Shown: positions 16,738-25,688 of the stretch, in pieces
Numbering within the stretch: the first letter of the stretch is position 1
Layout of the letters: the number at the start of each line of letters is the position of its first letter
Origin: G963666895 sp963666895
Lineage (GTDB): Bacteria; Desulfobacterota; Desulfovibrionia; Desulfovibrionales; Desulfovibrionaceae
DNA: 64,000 nucleotides
Reading direction: 5' to 3'
Assembly (NCBI GenBank): GCA_963666895.2
Contig: CAXXNS010000001.1
Location: forward strand, 310,001-374,000
Notes under the pieces: model-generated
The model's input: only the letters and a program-made list of their open reading frames with translations
Told to the model about the DNA's origin: nothing
Databases searched by the model: none
Position numbers and translations under genes: made by a program

Positions 16738-16755
16738 TTCAAACAATCGTTTGAA
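16738..16755. promoter_or_regulatory. 18-bp palindrome, candidate operator of the TetR/RND operon
   Basis: TTCAAAC-AATC-GTTTGAA has perfect 7-base arms and ends 48 bases before the tetR start codon. It is the natural autoregulatory site of the TetR protein encoded next, which heads the efflux operon. Confidence 0.65.
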
Positions 16756-16803
16756 CCGTGGGGGCCCGGCGGACAGGGCCCGGACAAAGGGAAAAGGGAC
16801 GCC

Positions 16804-17484
16804 ATGTCCGAACAAGCAACCAACACCAAAGACCTCAGCACCAAGGACCGGCTCCTTCAGGCCGCCATGGAGGTCTTCGCGGCCAAGGGCTTCCAAACGG
16901 CCACGGTGCGGGAGATCTGCCAGGCGGCCGGGACCAACGTGGCCGCGGTGAACTACCACTTCGGGGACAAGGAGCGGCTCTACGCGGCCGTGCTCTGGCA
17001 CGTGTTCGAGGATTACGGAACCAGCAAGGACCGGGAAACCGTACGGGACAAGGCGCTGCCCCCGGAAAAGCGCCTGGCCCGGCTCATCGAGACCGAAATC
17101 CACTACTTCTACAAGACCAAGGACCAGATGAACTTCACCGGCCACCACTTTCCCCTCTTCCTCATGGAGATGGCCCACCCCTCGCCGTCCCTGGACAAGG
17201 TGGTGGAGCACTTCATCCGGCCCGATTACGAGGTCACCATGGAAATCCTGCGGGACATCATGGGCCAGGATACCCCCCGGGAGGTTTTGGACCGCTGTTG
17301 CGACTCCCTGTGGGGGCAGATGATGCACCAGGTCTTCACCGGGCCCATCGACGACCTCCTGGCCCCGGAGCGGGCCCTGGCCTCCAGGTCCGCCAAAGAC
17401 ATGGCCGACCACATCACGACGATTACCCTGGGCGGGCTCGCCGCCCTGAAAGCCAAGCTGGACAAGCAAAGGAAGCAGTCATGA
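16804..17484 (+). CDS. TetR-family repressor with CerR-type C-terminal domain
   Basis: A 226-residue transcription repressor that probably controls the efflux pump behind it. The N-terminal helix-turn-helix is clear: KDRLLQAAMEVFAAKGFQTATVREICQAAGTNVAAVNYHFGDKERLYAAV. The C-terminal part (LPPEKRLARLIETEIHYFY, HPSPSLDKVVEHFIRPDYE) matches CecR/YbiH-like proteins (DUF1956 type). The ATG at 16804 is chosen because the protein family starts there and an 18-bp operator lies just upstream. Its stop overlaps the start of the next gene (ATGA), so the genes are coupled. Confidence 0.9.
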   Translation: MSEQATNTKDLSTKDRLLQAAMEVFAAKGFQTATVREICQAAGTNVAAVNYHFGDKERLYAAVLWHVFEDYGTSKDRETVRDKALPPEKRLARLIETEIHYFYKTKDQMNFTGHHFPLFLMEMAHPSPSLDKVVEHFIRPDYEVTMEILRDIMGQDTPREVLDRCCDSLWGQMMHQVFTGPIDDLLAPERALASRSAKDMADHITTITLGGLAALKAKLDKQRKQS

Positions 17485-18578
17485 AGCCGGTAAACAGCGT
17501 CCGCAACGCGACCTCGCGCATCCGAAACCTCTCCCGGCGCGGCAAGCTGGGCGTGGCCCTGATTCTGGTCGTGGTCCTGGGCGTGGTCCTGGCCGTCAAC
17601 GGCAAGGAGCCCAGCGCCCCGGCCCACCAACCCACGGAGGAGCGGTCCATCGTGGTCACGGCCGTGGCCCTGGCCCCGCAGCCCATCCGCTCGGTGCTCA
17701 CCCTGCCCGGCGAGACCGATGCGGCCGAGGACGTGGTCCTTTCGGCCGAGCGCGGCGGGCCCGTGGAGTGGATCGGACCCGAAGAGGGCGACGTGGTCGC
17801 CAAGGGCGACGTCATCGCCAAGGTGGACATGGCCACCCTGGCCGCCGAGCTGTCCAGCGCCCAGGCCGACTACGACCTGGCCGCCAAGCAGGCCGAGCGC
17901 CGCGAGGATCTGCTGGCCCAGGGCGTGCTGTCCACCGAGGAGTACGACCAGGCCGACACCGAGCGCACCTCGGCCCTGGCCTCCCTGCGCCAGGCCCAGG
18001 CCGACTACGGCCGCGGCCAGGTGGTCACGCCCGTGTCCGGCGTGGTCAACGAGATCTTCGTGGACCAGGGCGAATACGTGAGCCCCGGCACCCAGGTGGC
18101 CGAGATCGTGGACCTGAGCAGCATCGAGATCGAGATCGACGTGCCCGAGATGGACGTGCGCTACCTGGAGCCCGGCGCCGCGGCCCAGGTGACCGTGGAC
18201 GCCTATCCCGACCAGAGCTGGACCGGCGTGGTGGACTTCGTGGCCTTCAAGGCCGACACGGCCACCAAGACCTTCCGGGTCCGCGTGGTGGTGGACAACA
18301 CGGACAGCCGCATCCGGCCCGGCATGCTGGCCCGGGTGTCCATCGTCCGCCAGGTCATCGACGACGCCCTCATCGTGCCCCTGCACGCCCTGGTGGACCG
18401 GGGCGGCGAACGGCTGGTCTACGTGGTGGAGAACGGCATGGCCCGGGCCCGCCAGGTGGAGCTGGGCGTCATCGACAAGGACGTGATCCAGGTGGTTTCC
18501 GGGCTCCAGCCCGGCGACATGGTCATCACCGGCGGACAGGAGTCCGTTGAGGAAGGCGTCAAGGTGGTGGTCCGATGA
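17481..18578 (+). CDS. RND efflux periplasmic adaptor (membrane-fusion protein)
   Basis: A 365-residue HlyD/AcrA-type adaptor that links the inner-membrane RND pump to an outer-membrane channel. A single N-terminal membrane anchor (LGVALILVVVLGVVLAV, about 27-43) is followed by the lipoyl half-motif (VEWIGPEEGDVVAKGDVIAKVD), an alpha-hairpin (AELSSAQADYDLAAKQAERREDLL), the second lipoyl half (VVTPVSGVVNEIFVDQGEYV) and the beta-barrel (VRVVVDNTDSRIRPGMLARVSI). It starts inside tetR and ends overlapping the pump gene, so it is the middle gene of the operon. No TolC-like gene is in the window. Confidence 0.92.
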   Translation: MKPVNSVRNATSRIRNLSRRGKLGVALILVVVLGVVLAVNGKEPSAPAHQPTEERSIVVTAVALAPQPIRSVLTLPGETDAAEDVVLSAERGGPVEWIGPEEGDVVAKGDVIAKVDMATLAAELSSAQADYDLAAKQAERREDLLAQGVLSTEEYDQADTERTSALASLRQAQADYGRGQVVTPVSGVVNEIFVDQGEYVSPGTQVAEIVDLSSIEIEIDVPEMDVRYLEPGAAAQVTVDAYPDQSWTGVVDFVAFKADTATKTFRVRVVVDNTDSRIRPGMLARVSIVRQVIDDALIVPLHALVDRGGERLVYVVENGMARARQVELGVIDKDVIQVVSGLQPGDMVITGGQESVEEGVKVVVR

Positions 18579-21500
18579 TCATCAACAGGGCTGCCCTGGC
18601 CCGCCAATCCGCCGTCCTGGTGGTGGCGGTGTTCATCGTCCTGGCCGGGGTCTCCAGCTACCTGGACCTTCCCCGGGAGGACGAGCCGGACATCACCATC
18701 CCCTACGTGTTCGTGACCACCACCTACGAGGGCGTGGCCCCGGCCGACATGGAGACCCTGGTCACCATGCCCCTGGAGCGCAAGCTCAAGGGACTGGACG
18801 ACGTGGAGGAGATCACCTCGGTGTCCGACGACGGCGTCTCGGCCATCGCCATCGAGTTCGACACCGACGTGGACATCGACGACGCCCTGCAGAAGGTGCG
18901 CGACAAGGTGGACCTGGCCAAGGCCGACCTGCCCGAAGACCTGCCCGACGACCCCCTGGTGGAGGAGAAGAACTTCTCTGACTTGCCCATCCTCAACGTG
19001 GTCCTGTCCGGTCCCTTCTCCCTCAAGCGGCTCAAGGTCTTCGCCGAGGACATGGAGGACCGCATCGAGGCCGTGCAGGGCGTGCTGGAGGTGGACCTGG
19101 TGGGCGGCCTGGAACGCGAGATCCACGTGCTCTTCGACATGGACCGGGTGCGCTTCTACGACATGCCCTGTCCGAGCTGTTGACCTCGGTGGAGCAGGCC
19201 AACGTGAACATGCCCGGCGGCAGCATGGACATCGGCCGCCAGAAATACCTGGTCCGCACCCCGGCCGAGTACGAAACGCCCCAGGAGATCAACAACATCG
19301 TGGCCTTCGTGCGCAACGGCAAGCCCGTGTACCTGCGCGACATCGCCACCATCAAGGACCACTACGACGACCCCGAGACCATCAGCCGCATCGACGGGGT
19401 GCAGTCGGTCACGCTCCAGGTGAAGAAGCGCACCGGCGCCAACATCATCCAGATCATCGACACGGTGAAGCAGGTGGTGGCCGAGATGCAGGCCCAGCTG
19501 CCGCCCGAGCTCAAGGTGGACCTGACCTCGGACAAGTCCGAGGACATCCGGACCATGGTGGCCGACCTGGAGAACAACATCCTGACCGGCCTGGTCCTGG
19601 TGCTGGCCGTGGTCTTCGCCTTCATCGGCGGCCGCTCGGCCCTGTTCGTGGCCCTGGCCATTCCCATGTCCATGCTCATCACCTTCATCCTGCTCAAGGC
19701 CTTCGGCATCACCCTGAACATGGTGGTGCTCTTCTCCCTGACCCTGGCCCTGGGCATGCTGGTGGACAACGGCATCGTCATCGTGGAGAACATCTACCGC
19801 CACATGCAGGAGGGCAAATCCCGGCTGGAGGCGGCCCGGCGAGGCCGTGGACGAGGTGGCCTGGCCGGTCATCACCTCCACCCTGACCACGGTGGGCGCC
19901 TTCTTCCCCATGACTGTTCTGGCCGGGCATCATGGGCGAGTTCATGGTCTACCTGCCCAAGACCGTCATCATGGCCCTGTTCTCCTCCCTGTTCGTGGCC
20001 CTGGTCATCAACCCGGTGCTGTCGGCCCGCTACCAGACGGCCAAGGCATCGGGCGAGGCCGAGGGCGTCCCTGCGGTCAGCCGCATGGTCGGCCGCCTGG
20101 TCGTGGTCTACGAGCGGTCCCTGAAGCAGGCCCTGGACAACCGGGGCGTGGTGGTGTTCGTCCTCCTTCGCCCTGTTCGTGGGTTCCATCGTGGCCTTCG
20201 GCATGTTCGGCCGGGGCGTGGAGTTCTTCCCGGACGTGGAACCCAAGCGGGTCTACGTGAACATCAAGAGCCCGGTGGGCACCAACCTGGACGCCTCGGA
20301 CGAGCTGGCCAAGGTGGCCGAGAAGGTGGCCGCGGACTACCCGGACATCGAATTCTACATCACCACCACCGGCACCGAGGCGGGCGGCGGCCTGACCTCG
20401 TCGGGCGGCGGCAACTCCAACAAGGCCTCCGTGAGCCTGGACTTCGTGGACATCCACGAACGCTCCCAGCCCTCCTCGATCACGGCCACGGAAATCCGCG
20501 ACCGTCTCCAGAAGCTCATCACCACGGCCGAGGTGCGCGTGGAGAAGGAGGAGGACGGACCGCCCTCGGGCGCGCCCGTGAACCTGGAGATCACCGGCGG
20601 GGACATGGACGAGCTGGGCCGCATCGCGGCCGACGTCCGGACCCTGATCAAGGACATCCCCGGGCTGGTGGACCTCAAGGACGACTTCGTGGCCGCCAAG
20701 CCCGAGATCATGGTGGACGTGGACAAGGAAAAGGCCGCCCTGCTCGGCCTGAACACCTACACCGTGGCCTACACCGTGCGCGCGGCCATGGGCGGGGCCA
20801 AGGTGGGCACCTACCGCGAAGGCAAGGACGAATACGACATCGTGGCCAAGCTGCCCGAAAAGGACCGCGACTCCATCGACTCGGTCAAACGGATCACGGT
20901 TTCCGGTCCCGGCGGCCAGGCCATCCCCCTGACCAGCCTGGCCGACGTGCGGCTGGCCGCGGGCTACGGCACCATCAACCGCATCGACCAGAAGCGGGTG
21001 GTCACGGTGGAGGCCGAACTGGCCCCGGGCTACATCGCCAGCGACGTGCTCAGCGAAGTCCAGGCGCGCCTGGCCGGGTACACCATGCCCCGGGGCTACT
21101 CCTACTCCTTCACCGGCGAGCAGGAGGAACAGCAGAAGGCCATGGAGTTCCTGTCCCAGGCCTTCGTGGCCTGCGTGTTCATCATCTTCTTCGTGCTGGT
21201 GGCCCAGTTCAACTCGGTGCTGACCCCGTTCATCATCCTGACCTCGGTCATCCTGTCCCTCATCGGCGTGTTCCTCGGCCTTTTGGTCACGGGCATGCCC
21301 TTCGGCGTCATCATGACCGGGGTGGGCGTCATCTCCCTGGCCGGGGTGGTGGTCAACAACGCCATCGTGCTCATCGACTACTTCGAGCAGCTCAAGGCCC
21401 GCGGCCTGGCCGTGCGCGAGGCCCTGCTGGAGGCCGGCCGGACCAGATTCAGACCGGTCATCCTGACCGCCATCACCACCATCCTGGGCCTGTTGCCCAT

Positions 21501-21720
21501 GGCCACGGGAGTCAGTTTCGACTTCCACTCCCTGACCCTGGACATGGGCGGCGAGTCCAGCCAATGGTGGGGCTCCATGGCCGTGGCCGTGATCTTCGGC
21601 CTGGCCGTGGCCACGGTGCTGACCCTGGTGGTGGTGCCGGTGCTCTGCTCCATCAAGGAGAGCATGGCCGAACGCAAGGCCCGCAAGCGTCAAGCCCGGC
21701 AGCAGACCGCCCAGGCCTGA
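18575..21720 (+). pseudogene. RND-family efflux pump inner-membrane protein, with four frameshifts
   Basis: An AcrB-type proton-driven exporter of about 1045 residues, spread over several frames. It starts as MIINRAALARQSAVLVVAVFIVLAG and continues through the usual porter and membrane domains (GMLVDNGIVIVENIYRHMQEG; GVGVISLAGVVVNNAIVLIDYFEQLKARG). The frame breaks at about 19165 (one base lost), 19838 (one G gained), 19926 (one G gained) and 20162 (one C gained). Between breaks the protein is perfectly conserved in character, so sequencing or assembly error is as likely as real decay. If the frames are joined it is a full-length pump, co-transcribed with its adaptor and TetR. Confidence 0.85.
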
Positions 21721-21740
21721 CCCCCCGACGAACCAAGGAA

Positions 21741-21775
21741 AGACGCCCCGGCCTGGCCGGGGCGTCTTTTGTTTT
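21741..21775 (+). terminator. Intrinsic terminator after the RND gene
   Basis: GACGCCCCGGCC and GGCCGGGGCGTC form a perfect stem followed by TTTTGTTTT, 22 bases after the stop codon. On the minus strand the same stem could also serve the convergent chemoreceptor gene only weakly, since the T-run favours the plus strand. Confidence 0.9.
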
Positions 21776-21788
21776 CGTATGCGCGAGG

Positions 21789-23861
21789 CTAGAAGCGCTC
21801 GAACTCGTCGTCGCCCGAATCCGGGGACATGTCCATGTCCACGCCCTTCACCTTCTTGGCCGGAACATTGGTCCGGCCCTTGGCGGCCTTGTTCCCGCCC
21901 GAACCGTTGCCCCCGGCCTCCAGGGGCCGGGGCTGGTCGCGGTGGACCGTGATCTGCTTGCGGCTCCCGGCCGCGTGCTCCTCCACCTGGAAGAAGCCCA
22001 TGGCCTGCTGCAACATCTGGCCCTGGCTGGACAACTCCTCGGACGTGGAGGCCATCTCCTCGGACGCCGAGGCGTTCTGCTGAATGACCTGGTCCAGCTG
22101 CTGGATGGCCTTGTTGATCTGCTCGGCCCCGGTGTTCTGCTCGTTGCTGGAGGCGGCGATTTCCTGCACCAGCTCGGCCGTCTTCTCGATGTCCGGGACG
22201 ATTGTCTTGAGCATGGTCCCGGCCTTCTCGGCCACGGCCACCGAGGTGGCGGACAATTCGCTGATCTCGGCCGCGGCCTCGCCGGACCGCTCGGCCAACT
22301 TGCGCACCTCGGCCGCCACCACGGCGAAGCCCTTGCCGTGCTCGCCGGCCCGAGCCGCCTCGATGGCCGCGTTCAGGGCCAGCAGGTTGGTCTGGCGGGC
22401 GATCTCCTCGATGATGGAGATTTTTTCCGCGATCTCCTTCATGGCCGACACGGTCTGGGACACGGCCTCGCCGCCCTCCTTGGTGTCCTGGGCGGCCTTG
22501 GTGGCCATTTGGTCCGTGGCCTTGGCGTTCTCCGCGTTCTGGCGGATGTTGGCCGTCATCTGCTCCATGGACGAGGACACCTCCTCGATGCTGGCCGCCT
22601 GTTCGGTGGCGCCCTGGGACAGGCCCTGAGCCGCGGCCGAAAGCTCCTCGCTGCCCGCGGCCACGTTCTCGGTGGCGCCCTGGACGTCGTGCACCACCCC
22701 GCGCAAGCGATGGACCATCTCGTTAAGGGCCTTGGCAAGGGTCCCGATCTCGTCCTTCTGCGCGATGTCCAGCTCCTGGGTGAAGTCGCCCCCGGCCATG
22801 CGCTCGGCAAAGTCCACGCCCTTGCGCACGGGCCGGATGATGCCCCGGGCGATGACGATGGCCAGGAGCACGCCTATGATGAAGGCCCCGGCGCTGATGG
22901 ACACGACCATGGTCTCGGTGGTGGAGGCGGCCTGGAGCATCTGTTGGTCGGTCATGATGTTCTCCGAAACCACGCCCTTGGCCTCCTCCAGGAGCGTCGC
23001 CACCTTGTGCAGGTTGGGCTGGGTCTCGGTGTTGTACACGGCCAGCACGGCCTGGAAGCGCTCCAGCAGGGCGTCGTGCCAGTCGATGACCTTGTCCACC
23101 GCGGCCAGGGTTTCCTCCATGGCCGGTTCGGTCCGGCCCCGGTAGACCGCGGCCGCGGCCACCCGGTCGCCCAAGTCGATGTCCCGCTGGATGACCTTGG
23201 CGGTCTCGTGCAGCTTCTGGTGCGGCTCAAAGATGGCCTGCACCACGGCCGCGAATTCGGGATCGTCCTTCATGCGCTGGGCCGTATCCTCGGAATAGAG
23301 CCACTGGCCCAGGCTGCACTTGGTCCAGTCCATCTCCACGCCCAGACTGCGGATGGTGGGATCCAGGAGCGCGTCCTTGACCTTGTGCGTCCAGTTGAGG
23401 TGGTCCACCTTTTTCTCGCGCAGGAACGAGCCCAGGGTCTGGTCCACCACCACGTAGAGGTCCTTGATCCGCCCGGCCGACTCGTGCAGCTTGATGTGCG
23501 GCTCCTCCACCTGCTTCATGAGCGGGATGATGTCGGGCACCAGGGCCTCGGCCTGCTTCCGGCCCTCGCCGTAGTACCACTTGCCGAAGCCGCACAGGGT
23601 GGGATCCAGCTGCACCTTCAGTTCGTGGACCTCGGGGTCGGTGATGAAGACGTTGACTTCGGACACCCAGTTGAGGTGGTCCACGATGCGCTGCACGAAC
23701 TCGCCGCGCAGCTTGTTGCCGTCGATGACCTCCCCGGCATTGCGCACGATGCCGGAGATGCCGAACACGCCCCACATAGAGGCCACCGCGGACAGCATGG
23801 CCAGCACGGCCCCGAAACTGACGGCAAATTTTCCCTTGAGACCCAAGTCTTTCCAGCGCAT
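21789..23861 (-). CDS. Methyl-accepting chemotaxis protein with tandem periplasmic CZB domains
   Basis: A 690-residue transmembrane chemoreceptor. Helix 1 is near residues 11-38 and helix 2 near 317-340. The periplasmic part holds two CZB zinc-binding units: His62, Cys90 (CGFGKW), His122 and His126, then His154, Cys182 (CSLGQW), His214 and His218. A HAMP domain (about 340-393) and a standard signalling hairpin tip (EEIARQTNLLALNAAIEAARAGEHGKGFAVVA) follow. The C-terminal tail is Gly/Lys-rich and ends EFERF, which fits the CheR/CheB tether pattern. Ligand is probably zinc or an oxidant that strips zinc. It is convergent with the RND operon. Confidence 0.93.
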   Translation of the reverse strand: MRWKDLGLKGKFAVSFGAVLAMLSAVASMWGVFGISGIVRNAGEVIDGNKLRGEFVQRIVDHLNWVSEVNVFITDPEVHELKVQLDPTLCGFGKWYYGEGRKQAEALVPDIIPLMKQVEEPHIKLHESAGRIKDLYVVVDQTLGSFLREKKVDHLNWTHKVKDALLDPTIRSLGVEMDWTKCSLGQWLYSEDTAQRMKDDPEFAAVVQAIFEPHQKLHETAKVIQRDIDLGDRVAAAAVYRGRTEPAMEETLAAVDKVIDWHDALLERFQAVLAVYNTETQPNLHKVATLLEEAKGVVSENIMTDQQMLQAASTTETMVVSISAGAFIIGVLLAIVIARGIIRPVRKGVDFAERMAGGDFTQELDIAQKDEIGTLAKALNEMVHRLRGVVHDVQGATENVAAGSEELSAAAQGLSQGATEQAASIEEVSSSMEQMTANIRQNAENAKATDQMATKAAQDTKEGGEAVSQTVSAMKEIAEKISIIEEIARQTNLLALNAAIEAARAGEHGKGFAVVAAEVRKLAERSGEAAAEISELSATSVAVAEKAGTMLKTIVPDIEKTAELVQEIAASSNEQNTGAEQINKAIQQLDQVIQQNASASEEMASTSEELSSQGQMLQQAMGFFQVEEHAAGSRKQITVHRDQPRPLEAGGNGSGGNKAAKGRTNVPAKKVKGVDMDMSPDSGDDEFERF

Positions 23862-23950
23862 GATGTTCCCCTTGGTTTGCCTGCGCCGGGCCGGCCTGTT
23901 CCCACCCCCAGGCAGGCACGACCGACAACGCTTGGTTCTTGTCGTCTTCC

Positions 23951-23977
23951 ACTATAAAGAGAAGACGGTTACGACAA
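23951..23977 (-). promoter_or_regulatory. Possible promoter of the chemoreceptor gene
   Basis: On the minus strand TTGTCG (23977-23972) and TATAGT (23956-23951) are separated by 15 bases, about 90 bases upstream of the start. The -10 is good, but the spacing is short. Confidence 0.3.
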
Positions 23978-24032
23978 TCATTGCCCTATTTTTAATTTGT
24001 GGTCAACGATCTTGACTTTTTTGGAATAAATA

Positions 24033-25071
24033 ATGAACCGCGCCCACAAGCCCGCCCTGCCGGCCCTGGCCGTCCTGATCCTGGCCCTGGTTCTGGTCCA
24101 GGAGCCCGCCCTGGCCGCAGGATCACCCGAGAAATCGCCCGGAGCCCCGGTCAGGCCCTGCGTCCTGTTGGAGACCCACGCCCACGACCCCGGGGCCTTC
24201 ACCCAGGGGCTGACCTTTTCCCAGGGGAACCTGTACGAGTCCACGGGCAAGTACGGCCGATCCAGCCTGCGCCAGGTGGACCCGGCCACGGGCAGGGTCC
24301 TGCGCCAAAAGATCCTGCCCCCGGACATCTTTGCCGAGGGGCTGTCCCCGGCCGGAAACAAGCTGATCCTGCTGACCTGGCAGTCCGGCCAGGCGTTCGG
24401 TGTTCGACGCCGCGACCCTGGAGAAGACAGGGCGGTTCGGGTTCACGCCCGAGGGCTGGGGCCTGGCCACGGCCCCGGACGGAGCGCTGTGGCAGAGCCG
24501 GGGGGACCACGTGCTCATCCAGCGCGACCCGGCCACCTTCCTGGAGACCGGGCGGTTGGAGGTGCGCGACGACAACGGCCCGGTGGACCGGCTCAACGAG
24601 CTGGAATGGATGGGGGACAGGCTCCTGGCCAACGTCTGGCTCACGGACCTGGTGGCCGTGATCGACCCCGGGACCGGCCGGGTGGCGTCCTACATCGACC
24701 TGTCGCCGCTCAGGAAGAAGCTGGGCGCCCAGGCCGAGGTGGCCAACGGCCTGGCCTGGGACCCGGACAACCGAAAGCTCTACGTCACGGGCAAGTACTG
24801 GGACAGGATGTTCGTCATCGACTACCAGCCCTGGACCGGGCGCAACAGCAGCCACAATCCAAAGGCAACCATGGGCAAGCACAATATCTGGCCCATGGTC
24901 AGCCAGCCCATGACCACCAGCCCGTCCGGGCGGCGCACGAACTCCACCGCGAAGCGGAAGCAGGCGTACAGGAGCAGGAAGAGCCCGGCCACCCTGCCCT
25001 GGGTCCGCTTCTTGCGGGAGAAGATCCACATGACCACGAACAGGACCAGGCCCTCCAGCACGGCCTCGTAA
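24033..25071 (+). pseudogene. Glutaminyl-peptide cyclotransferase (beta-propeller type), frameshifted
   Basis: An exported enzyme of the plant/bacterial type that turns N-terminal glutamine into pyroglutamate. A signal peptide (LPALAVLILALVLVQEPALAAG) leads into the family motifs HDPGAFTQGL, YESTGKYGRSSLRQ, AEGLS and, in the next frame, PEGWGLA, RLNELEWMGDRLLANVW and LYVTGKYWDRMFVI. One extra G at 24399-24400 breaks the frame. The second frame has no stop near the expected end and runs 75-80 codons antisense into lgt, to 25071, so the natural C-terminus is probably near 24825. It may be a sequence error, or a gene that lost its stop. Confidence 0.8.
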
Positions 25072-25598
25072 AGCTGGGAGGGATGGCGGGGCACGGCTCC
25101 GGCCAGGGGGTCGCGGAAGACCACGCCCCAGGAGGCGTCGGTGGTCCGGCCCCAGAGCTCGCCGTTGATGAAGTTGCCGATGCGGCCGAAGAACAGGCCC
25201 GGCGGCACCATGGGGGCCAGGAAGTCGCCCACCTGCAGGAAGGTCTTGCCCTTGACCCGGCAGAACACCCAGACTGCCAGGGCCACGCCCAGCAGCCCGC
25301 CGTGGAAGCTCATGCCCCCTTCCCAGATGCGCAGGAAGGCGGCCGGATCGGACAGGTAAAAGCCCGGGGCGTAGAACAGGGCGTAGCCCAGGCGGCCGCC
25401 CAGGACCACGCCGACCACGCAGAAGGCGATGAGGTCGTCCACCTCCCGGGGGGTCCAGCCGGAATTCTTGCGGGCCGCGCGCCAGCGGCCCAGGAACCAG
25501 CCGCACAGGAACCCGGCCACGTACATCAGGCCGTACCAGTGGATGGACAGGGGACCCAGGGAAAAGGCCACGGGATCGAAACCGGGATGGACGAGCAA
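24822..25598 (-). CDS. lgt: Prolipoprotein diacylglyceryl transferase
   Basis: Inner-membrane enzyme that moves diacylglycerol from phosphatidylglycerol to the lipobox cysteine of prolipoproteins, the first step of lipoprotein maturation. The 258-residue protein has about seven hydrophobic helices. The signature is GLFFGRIGNFINGELWGR, preceded by MSFHGGLLGV with the key His-Gly-Gly. The C-terminus FRFAVEFVRRPDG and MGQILCLPM is typical. Several lipoproteins encoded in this window would be its substrates. It overlaps the 3' extension of the convergent cyclotransferase frame. Confidence 0.95.
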   Translation of the reverse strand: MLVHPGFDPVAFSLGPLSIHWYGLMYVAGFLCGWFLGRWRAARKNSGWTPREVDDLIAFCVVGVVLGGRLGYALFYAPGFYLSDPAAFLRIWEGGMSFHGGLLGVALAVWVFCRVKGKTFLQVGDFLAPMVPPGLFFGRIGNFINGELWGRTTDASWGVVFRDPLAGAVPRHPSQLYEAVLEGLVLFVVMWIFSRKKRTQGRVAGLFLLLYACFRFAVEFVRRPDGLVVMGWLTMGQILCLPMVAFGLWLLLRPVQGW

Positions 25599-25688
25599 GG
25601 GGCCTCCGTGGAAAAGAATTTGTTACGCCAAGGGTTTTCCGATACAACGGGTTCCAGGAGCCCGGCAAGTCCCGGGACTGAATCCGCC

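Noticed and set aside
19932..23957. A 1341-codon plus-strand open frame spanning the pump and the chemoreceptor
   Set aside because: Only its first ~75 codons match the RND pump; the rest is antisense to the chemoreceptor, which has unmistakable signalling motifs.
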